6,522 bases of DNA from contig CAMJGU010000053.1 of NCBI GenBank assembly GCA_946405325.1, positions 1 to 6,522 on the forward strand, written 5' to 3'. Below are positions 1-6,522 of this stretch, piece by piece. The stretch is from an uncultured Clostridia bacterium (GTDB taxonomy: Bacteria > Bacillota_A > Clostridia > Oscillospirales > Oscillospiraceae). The stretch's first letter is position 1. Each line of letters begins with the position of its first letter. Made by a program: the position numbers and the translations under genes. The notes below the pieces were generated by a model. The model was not told the origin of the DNA, made no database searches, and saw nothing but the letters and a program-made list of their open reading frames with translations.

Positions 1-2745
<2,745 letters not shown>

Positions 2746-2768
2746 GGGATGTCCTCCTTTTGATTTTT

Positions 2769-2785
2769 GTTAAAAAGCGTTAAAA
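2769..2785. repeat. Direct repeat GTTAAAA in the permease leader
   Basis: GTTAAAA occurs at 2769-2775 and 2779-2785 on the plus strand, 10 bp apart. It lies between the predicted transcription start and the Shine-Dalgarno of the permease gene. The middle reads TTTTAACGCTTTTT on the minus strand, which resembles a catabolite-response element only in the central CG and a few flanking positions. It could be an operator or roadblock site, or simply AT-rich sequence. Confidence 0.35.
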
Positions 2786-2792
2786 CCATTAC

Positions 2793-2847
2793 TTATCATA
2801 AACCATATTATACAAAAAAATCAAGTGTATATCTAATATTTATCATA
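2793..2847. repeat. Two TTATCATA copies flanking the permease promoter
   Basis: TTATCATA occurs at 2793-2800, at the predicted transcription start, and again at 2840-2847, just upstream of the -35. The first copy extends to the 9-bp odd palindrome TTATCATAA. The copies are 47 bp apart and bracket the promoter, an arrangement expected for a regulator binding both sides. This is inference from position only. Confidence 0.35.
2807..2835 (-). promoter_or_regulatory. Probable sigma-A promoter of the beta-glucoside operon
   Basis: On the minus strand a perfect -10 TATAAT occupies 2812-2807. It is preceded by a 17-bp spacer and a -35 of TAGATA at 2835-2830, which matches the TTGACA consensus at 4 of 6 positions. 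The expected start near 2800 gives a leader of about 55 nt before the ATG at 2745. The whole 2761-2850 stretch is AT-rich, unlike the GC-rich genes on either side. The weak -35 would suit a regulated promoter. Confidence 0.7.
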
Positions 2848-2868
2848 CAAGGTTACCGGCTGCGAAAG

Positions 2869-2899
2869 AATCGGGCCGAAGCACAGCTTCAGCCCGATT
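2869..2899 (-). terminator. Hairpin terminator of the flavoprotein-hypA operon
   Basis: A 14-bp stem pairs 2869-2882 with 2886-2899 around a 3-nt loop. It has one imperfect pair (2877 with 2891). Read on the minus strand that pair is G-U, while on the plus strand it is a C-A mismatch, so the RNA folds better as the minus-strand transcript. The minus-strand tail is TTCTTTC, a weak U-tract. The plus-strand side has five T's, so limited bidirectional activity is possible. The hairpin begins about 25 nt after the stop of the 61-residue gene and lies upstream of the permease promoter, separating the two operons. Confidence 0.75.
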
Positions 2900-2923
2900 T
2901 TTGATGTGGTTCCAGAGCGCGGA

Positions 2924-3109
2924 TCAGCCCTTTTTCGCTTCCGCTTCCAGCATGGCCTCGATCTTCCGGCGATCGTCGGGGTCCAGCTCGTCCGTCTTGC
3001 CGGAGAAGAAGTCCTCGATCACGCCGTAGTGCACGCCGGTCTTGTAGTTGATTTTGAAATCAATGATACCAAGGCGCTCCTTGATTTCACGCATTTCCTG
3101 ATTCGTCAT
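2924..3109 (-). CDS. Small acidic/charged protein of unknown function, 61 residues
   Basis: I do not recognise a family. The predicted protein is soluble, with no signal peptide, membrane segment or cysteine. It starts with a charged helix (MTNQEMREIKERLG). An aromatic central stretch (about 15-35, with IIDFKINYKTG and HYGVIEDFF) follows, and the protein ends in a charged, probably helical tail (about 42-60). The start is well supported: AGGAGG (3116-3121) ends 6 nt before the ATG. The gene overlaps the end of hypA by 23 nt in a different frame, so translation is probably coupled. As the last gene of the flavoprotein-hypA operon, it may be a subunit or assembly partner of that system. That role is inference from position. 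Coding status is supported by the Shine-Dalgarno, the tight overlap and the terminator placed just after its stop. Confidence 0.72.
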   Translation of the reverse strand: MTNQEMREIKERLGIIDFKINYKTGVHYGVIEDFFSGKTDELDPDDRRKIEAMLEAEAKKG

Positions 3110-3476
3110 TCGCTGCCTCCTCTTCCTCGGGGTCTTCGACCTCGATCTGCTTGATGTTCATTTCGTTTCCCTGCTGCAGCCATGTGTTGCCGCTGCCGCA
3201 GTGGGGACAGGTCTTGCCGTACTGTACCGTGGGGTAGGTCTTTTTGCAGTCGTCGCACCAGGTGATGGCGGGGATGGTCTCGCATTGGAGCTTCGCGCCG
3301 TCGAAGAGCGGGAACTTCTTCGTGTACCAGTTCCAGTAGTCGTAGAGGTACGACGTCACGATGCCGGAGACCTCGCCAAATTCCAGCGTCACGGAGGCGA
3401 TCTTTTTGACCTTGTTTTCCTCCGCGATCTTGGTGACCTGCTTGACCACGTAGTTTACTAAGCCGAGTTCGTGCAT
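3087..3476 (-). CDS. hypA: HypA/HybF-like nickel metallochaperone
   Basis: HypA proteins deliver nickel to apo-enzymes, classically [NiFe]-hydrogenase together with HypB and sometimes urease. This 129-residue protein has the family hallmarks: an N-terminal MHE, with His2 and Glu3 as the Ni-binding end; a GEVSGIV segment at 34-40; and a zinc ribbon of Cys74/Cys77 and Cys90/Cys93 (CDDC and CPHC, 12 residues apart, as in canonical HypA). The NEMNIKQIEVED ending matches the family's final strand. It is longer than the usual ~113-118 residues because of an acidic tail (about 114-129), whose codons also contain the Shine-Dalgarno and start of the next gene. It begins 4 nt after the flavoprotein stop. 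Its own Shine-Dalgarno is weak (AAGGCGG, about 15 nt away), so translational coupling is likely. No hypB or Ni enzyme is visible, so its client is unknown; a zinc-only role cannot be excluded. Confidence 0.88.
   Translation of the reverse strand: MHELGLVNYVVKQVTKIAEENKVKKIASVTLEFGEVSGIVTSYLYDYWNWYTKKFPLFDGAKLQCETIPAITWCDDCKKTYPTVQYGKTCPHCGSGNTWLQQGNEMNIKQIEVEDPEEEEAANDESGNA
3116..3121 (-). promoter_or_regulatory. Shine-Dalgarno inside the 3' end of hypA
   Basis: AGGAGG is read from codons for the Glu-Glu-Glu run in the acidic tail of HypA and sits 6 nt before the ATG at 3109. It decides the start of the 61-residue gene and indicates translational coupling. Confidence 0.8.
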
Positions 3477-3480
3477 AGGA

Positions 3481-6258
3481 TTACTTGGCGGCCGCCTTCT
3501 TGCGCACGATCTTGATGCCGCGCTTGGGCAGGTACGCGCCGATGGCCTTGAACTTGTCCTCGGCGGGAACCATCTTGGAATACGCGTCGCCCATGTTGCG
3601 CACGAGGTGGATGGCGTCGAACTTGCACTGGACGGTGCACATGCCGCAGCCCAGGCACTTGTTGGTGTCGACCACGCTCCGGCCGCAGCTCAGGCAGCGG
3701 GAGGCCTCACTCTTGATCTGCTCCTCGGTGAGGATCAAATGCTCGTCGCTCATGGTGCGCACCTTCGCCGGGTCAAAGCCCTTGACCGCGCGCTTGGGCT
3801 TCTTGAACTGCTCGGGGGAGAGCACGATGTCGTCCTTGTTGAGCGCCGTGAAGTGGCGGGTGTTGCGGTGGATGGTGAGGGACTGGCCCTCGTTGACGAA
3901 GCGGTGCAGGGACACAGCGCCCTCGCGGCCCATCGCCAGCGCGTCCACCACGAACTTCTGGCCGGAGTACGCGTCGCCGCCGACGAAGATGTCGGGCTCG
4001 GCGGTCTGGAGCGTGACGGGGTCGGCCTTCGCGGTGCCGTTGCGGTTGAACTCGACCTTGGTGCCCTTGAGCAGCTCCTTCCAGTCCGCCTTCTGGCCGA
4101 TGCAGTAGAGGACGGTGGTGCACTTTTCGGAGGTGGTCTCGCTGTCGTCGAACTTGGGATCGAAGCGGCCCTCGGCGTTCTTGACGGAAACGCACTTGCG
4201 GAACTTGATGCCCGCGCACTTGCCGTCCTTGACGTCGATCTCGGTCTGGCCCCAGCCGTCGTGGATCACGACGCCGTCCGCCTTGCACAGCTCCTGATCC
4301 TCCTCGCCCATGGGCATGTCCGCGTAGGACTCGAGGCAGTAGAGGTTGACGCTCTTGGCGCCCTGACGGATGGCGGTGCGCGCCACGTCCGCGCCGATGT
4401 TGCCGCCGCCGATGACGACCACGTTGCCGCTGAGCTTCTTGGCCTTGCCGGCGTTGACGGTCTTGATGTAGTCCACGCCGGACATGACGTTCGCGGCGTC
4501 CTCGCCGGGGATGCCCAGCTTACCGCCGTTCTGCAGGCCGATGCCGACGAAGAAGCCCTTGTAGCCCTCGTCGCGCAGCTGCTGAATGGTAACGTCCTTG
4601 CCAACCTCAACGCCGCACTTGAACTGCACGCCCATCTCCTTGAGGATGTCGATCTCGGCGTTGACCACGTCCTTTTCCAGACGGAAGTTGGGAATGCCGG
4701 TGACCATCATGCCGCCGGGGACGGCGTCCTTCTCGAACACGACGGGGTAGTAGCCCTCGATGGCGAGGAAGTACGCGCAGGCGAGACCCGCGGGGCCGGA
4801 GCCGATGATGGCGATCTTCTGGTCAAAGTGCTCGCGGGTGGTGGAGACCATGGGCGGGACATAGCGATGCTCCGCGTTGAGGTCCTGCGCGGCGATGAAC
4901 TGCTTGATGTCGTCGATGGCGAGCGCCTCGTCGATCGTGCCGCGGGTGCACTCATCCTCGCAGTACTTGCGGCAGATCGCGCCGCAGACGGCGGGGAAGG
5001 GATTGTCGCGCTTGATGAGCTCGAGCGCCTCGCGATACTTGCCCTCGCTGGCCATCTTGATGTAGCCCTGAATGGCGATGTGCAGCGGACATGCGGTCTT
5101 GCACGGGGCGGTGCCGGTGGGCCAGGTCTGGATGACGCCGTTTTCGTTCTTGTAGTTCCAGTTCCACTTGTCCTCGCCCCAGACGCTGTCGCTGGGCAGC
5201 TCGGCCTTGGGATACTCGATGGGGCCTTCCTTGGTGCAGAGCTTCTGGCCCAGGCGCACCGCGCCGGCGGGGCAGACTTCAACGCACTTGCCGCAGGCGA
5301 CGCAGTTCTCGGGGTTCACGTCCGCGGTGTAGGCGGAGCGGGACATATTCGGCGTGTTGAACAGCTGGGAGGTACGCAGCGCGTTGCAGATACCCACCGC
5401 GCAGTTGCACAGACCGAAGATCTTGTTCTCGCCGTCGATGTTGGTGATCTGGTGGACGTAGCCCTTCTCCTCGGCCTTGTGGAGAATGTCCATGGCCTCC
5501 TCGTAGCTGATGTCGTGGCCCATGCCGGTCTCGCGGCAGTAGTCGGCAAAGTCGCCGACGCCGATGCACCAGTACTGCTCGATGTCGCCGGAGCCTTCGC
5601 CGCGGATGCGCTGCTGCTTGCGGCAGGAGCAGATGCCGACGCCGATGTGGCCCTCATACTTCTTGAGCCAGTGGGAGATGTGCTCGATGTCAAGGGATTC
5701 GCAGTTGGCGGGGATCGCCTGCTCGACGGGGATGACGTGCATGCCGATGCCGCCGCCTCCGGGAGGCACCATCTGCGTGATGCCGGCGAGCGGCAGGTAG
5801 GTCATGCGCTCAAAGAAGTCGACCACCTTGGGCGTGACCGGGGAGATCTCCGGCCGCATGACCATGATCTCGGCGCTGCCGGGCACGAACATATCCAGCA
5901 CCCAGCGCTTTTCGTGAGCGGGATTCTTGCCGTCGAGGTTCTCGAAGTGCCACTCGACCAGACTTGCCTGGCACAGCGCCTCGAGCACCTTCTCCAGGCG
6001 GATGGAATCGAGGCCGCTGAGCTTTTGCAGCTGCGCGAAGGTCTTGGGCTTGCGCTTGCCCATCTTGAGCGCGAGGTCGAGGCAGTCGTCTGCAATGTCC
6101 TTGCCGTAGCGCCGCTCGGCGTACTGCAATCCGCAGTCGATGCCCCAGTACTCGGGGGATTCCGTCGACATCTTTTCGAGGCCGAGCAGAATTTCCTTGC
6201 GGTCGGTGATGATCTTTCCGAGCTTGAAGATCTTCTCGTCGCGGGTCAGTTGAGCCAT
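3481..6258 (-). CDS. Multi-domain iron-sulfur FAD oxidoreductase (GltD/NfnB-like core with extra Fe-S modules)
   Basis: This 925-residue soluble protein probably passes electrons between NAD(P)H, FAD and several Fe-S clusters. The physiological acceptor is unknown. Domains in order: a helical N-terminus with a winged-helix-like segment (about 70-125, ending in DMFVPGSAE); a Cys-rich module with C210/C212 (GICSCRK), C231, C241 and C284/C286/C291 (CNCAVGIC); a ferredoxin motif C319/C322/C325/C329 (CVACGKCVEVCP); and the GltD/DPYD-type Fe-S domain with C386/C390 and C425/C429/C433/C437. A two-dinucleotide core follows, with FAD motif GSGPAG (486-491), NAD(P) motif GGGNIG (617-622) and FAD-closing VGGDAYSG (759-766). 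A C-terminal ferredoxin-like motif has C855/C858 and C868/C871/C874/C878. GltD and NfnB are about 450-480 residues, so about half of this protein is additional. AGGAG 6 nt before the ATG supports the start. It leads the operon with hypA. It is not simply GltD, since no glutamate synthase large subunit is present here. Confidence 0.9.
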   Translation of the reverse strand: MAQLTRDEKIFKLGKIITDRKEILLGLEKMSTESPEYWGIDCGLQYAERRYGKDIADDCLDLALKMGKRKPKTFAQLQKLSGLDSIRLEKVLEALCQASLVEWHFENLDGKNPAHEKRWVLDMFVPGSAEIMVMRPEISPVTPKVVDFFERMTYLPLAGITQMVPPGGGGIGMHVIPVEQAIPANCESLDIEHISHWLKKYEGHIGVGICSCRKQQRIRGEGSGDIEQYWCIGVGDFADYCRETGMGHDISYEEAMDILHKAEEKGYVHQITNIDGENKIFGLCNCAVGICNALRTSQLFNTPNMSRSAYTADVNPENCVACGKCVEVCPAGAVRLGQKLCTKEGPIEYPKAELPSDSVWGEDKWNWNYKNENGVIQTWPTGTAPCKTACPLHIAIQGYIKMASEGKYREALELIKRDNPFPAVCGAICRKYCEDECTRGTIDEALAIDDIKQFIAAQDLNAEHRYVPPMVSTTREHFDQKIAIIGSGPAGLACAYFLAIEGYYPVVFEKDAVPGGMMVTGIPNFRLEKDVVNAEIDILKEMGVQFKCGVEVGKDVTIQQLRDEGYKGFFVGIGLQNGGKLGIPGEDAANVMSGVDYIKTVNAGKAKKLSGNVVVIGGGNIGADVARTAIRQGAKSVNLYCLESYADMPMGEEDQELCKADGVVIHDGWGQTEIDVKDGKCAGIKFRKCVSVKNAEGRFDPKFDDSETTSEKCTTVLYCIGQKADWKELLKGTKVEFNRNGTAKADPVTLQTAEPDIFVGGDAYSGQKFVVDALAMGREGAVSLHRFVNEGQSLTIHRNTRHFTALNKDDIVLSPEQFKKPKRAVKGFDPAKVRTMSDEHLILTEEQIKSEASRCLSCGRSVVDTNKCLGCGMCTVQCKFDAIHLVRNMGDAYSKMVPAEDKFKAIGAYLPKRGIKIVRKKAAAK

Positions 6259-6285
6259 AGGTTTCTCCTCTCCTTCTGTGGAATT

Positions 6286-6315
6286 GTACTATCCCATACT
6301 ATTCCGTATGATACC
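6286..6315. repeat. Three imperfect 10-bp tandem repeats over the -10 and start site
   Basis: Plus-strand units are GTACTATCCC (6286-6295), ATACTATTCC (6296-6305) and GTATGATACC (6306-6315). The first two agree at 8 of 10 bases, and the first and third at 7 of 10. Inside them CATAC (6295-6299) and GTATG (6306-6310) form an inverted repeat with a 6-bp spacer. The block covers the -10 and the predicted transcription start of the flavoprotein operon, where a repressor operator would be expected. Confidence 0.45.
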
Positions 6316-6336
6316 ACAGCTTTTCCGCTTTTGCAA
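6308..6336 (-). promoter_or_regulatory. Extended -10 promoter of the flavoprotein-hypA operon
   Basis: On the minus strand a -35 of TTGCAA (6336-6331, 4 of 6 consensus) is followed by a 17-bp spacer and a -10 of TATCAT (6313-6308, 5 of 6). A TGG immediately before the -10 gives the TGn extended -10 signature. Transcription is expected to start near 6301, leaving a leader of about 42 nt before the ATG at 6258. Confidence 0.65.
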
Positions 6337-6371
6337 GAGAGACCGGCGGCTGGCGGGAATGGGAAAAGTTG

Positions 6372-6404
6372 TGTCATTTTGACAGAAGTTCTTGCATTTT
6401 GAAT
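6372..6404. repeat. 13-bp palindrome and degenerate copy 20 bp downstream
   Basis: TGTCATTTTGACA (6372-6384) has perfect 5-bp arms (TGTCA and TGACA) around TTT. A related sequence, TTGCATTTTGAAT (6392-6404), matches it at 9 of 13 positions, including the shared core CATTTTGA. The copies are spaced exactly 20 bp, two helical turns, and the second overlaps the predicted -35 of the plus-strand gene. This suggests a pair of operator sites for a dimeric regulator, which I cannot name. Confidence 0.45.
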
Positions 6405-6420
6405 CACTTTCGGTTACAAT
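6392..6420 (+). promoter_or_regulatory. Probable promoter of the plus-strand gene
   Basis: A -35-like TTGCAT (6392-6397, 3 of 6), a 17-bp spacer and TACAAT (6415-6420, 5 of 6) give an expected start near 6427 and a leader of about 53 nt. A perfect TTGACA lies at 6379-6384 but has no good -10 at the correct distance. The weak -35 fits an activated or regulated promoter. The leader contains a small GGCAG/CTGCC hairpin (6434-6448). Confidence 0.5.
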
Positions 6421-6468
6421 GAATCCACATATCGGCAGACTGACTGCCAGAGACAGAGAAACTGTTTT

Positions 6469-6473
6469 GGAGG
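6469..6473 (+). promoter_or_regulatory. Shine-Dalgarno of the plus-strand gene
   Basis: GGAGG precedes two adjacent in-frame ATG codons (6480 and 6483) by 6 and 9 nt. This strongly supports a real gene start at the window edge but does not decide between the two codons. Confidence 0.75.
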
Positions 6474-6479
6474 AAAGAA

Positions 6480-6522
6480 ATGATGAAAAATCTCAAGAAC
6501 ACCCTGAGCCGCGTGGCTCTCG
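6480..6522 (+). CDS. Start of a probable exported protein (partial, 3' end outside window)
   Basis: Only 14 codons are visible: MMKNLKNTLSRVAL. The positively charged start followed by the beginning of a hydrophobic stretch resembles the n-region of a signal peptide, as in secreted or lipoprotein precursors of Clostridia, but the hydrophobic core and cleavage site lie beyond the window. GGAGG at 6469-6473 ends 6 nt before the ATG at 6480. A second ATG at 6483 (9 nt away) is an equally acceptable start. The function cannot be determined. The gene is divergent from the flavoprotein operon. Confidence 0.7.
   Translation, partial: MMKNLKNTLSRVAL

Larger units (their letters stand above)
6259..6479. 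other. Divergent intergenic region with two opposed promoters
   Basis: The 221 bp between the flavoprotein start and the plus-strand gene start hold two outward-facing promoters and two separate groups of repeats, listed individually. The predicted -35 elements (6331-6336 and 6392-6397) are 55 bp apart, so a regulator bound between them could affect both genes. No further ORF or RNA gene was seen. Confidence 0.7.

Noticed and set aside
2771..2784. Catabolite-response element in the permease leader
   Set aside because: The sequence TTTTAACGCTTTTT has the central CG and some flanking matches, but lacks the required TG and CA ends, so it is not called as a cre site.
3481..6258. Annotation as glutamate synthase small subunit (gltD) or NfnB
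   Set aside because: The core fits both families, but the protein is twice their length, with additional Fe-S modules, and neither GltB nor NfnA is encoded beside it.
6294..6311. NikR nickel-repressor operator, suggested by GTATGA and the linked hypA
   Set aside because: NikR sites are GTATGA-N16-TCATAC. Here the half-sites face the opposite way with a 6-bp spacer, and no partner is found at the canonical distance on either side.
3607..6402. A 931-codon open frame on the plus strand, antisense to the flavoprotein gene
   Set aside because: It mirrors the flavoprotein codons. GC-rich codon use avoids TTA, CTA and TCA, which removes stops from one antisense frame. Its translation is a low-complexity mixture rich in Ala, Val, Leu, Asp and His with no domain, whereas the minus-strand frame has clear FAD, NAD(P) and Fe-S motifs and a good Shine-Dalgarno.
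6404..6419. cre-like half-site CGGTTACA near the -10 of the plus-strand gene
   Set aside because: Only one half fits the consensus and the other half does not match.
6434..6448. Riboswitch or attenuator in the leader of the plus-strand gene
   Set aside because: Only a 5-bp GGCAG/CTGCC hairpin is present, without a U-tract or any known aptamer pattern.

Overview
This window looks like a high-GC Firmicute of the Clostridia, probably a gut anaerobe of the Oscillospiraceae type. That is inference, based on strong GGAGG ribosome binding sites, a Gram-positive-style PTS operon, Fe-S-rich flavoprotein chemistry and GC-rich coding with AT-rich gaps. No taxonomic marker is present. Nearly all coding is on the minus strand, in two operons; one gene on the plus strand begins at the right edge.

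Positions 1-2745 (minus) hold a beta-glucoside utilisation operon. It has an EIIBCA permease of the BglF/BglP type, then, 14 nt downstream, a GH1 6-phospho-beta-glucosidase whose 3' half lies beyond the left edge. The permease imports and phosphorylates beta-glucosides, and the GH1 enzyme splits the phosphorylated product. A good sigma-A-type promoter lies at 2807-2835. Its leader of about 55 nt shows no BglG/LicT antiterminator target, but direct repeats surround the promoter.

Positions 2869-2899 form a hairpin that probably ends the second operon. Positions 2924-6258 (minus) hold that operon: a 925-residue multi-domain iron-sulfur flavoprotein; a HypA-like nickel/zinc protein 4 nt downstream; and a 61-residue protein of unknown function that overlaps the HypA frame by 23 nt. 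No hydrogenase, HypB or other Ni enzyme is visible. This trio is the least ordinary part of the window: a GltD/NfnB-like FAD oxidoreductase core carries an N-terminal winged-helix and Cys-rich module and ferredoxin-like modules on both sides, with a metallochaperone coupled to it.

Positions 6259-6479 are a divergent intergenic region. It contains an extended -10 promoter for the flavoprotein operon embedded in three 10-bp tandem repeats, and a plus-strand promoter with a 13-bp palindrome plus a degenerate copy exactly 20 bp away. The plus-strand gene starts at 6480 and looks like an exported protein, but only 14 codons are visible. No RNA gene, mobile element or CRISPR array was seen.
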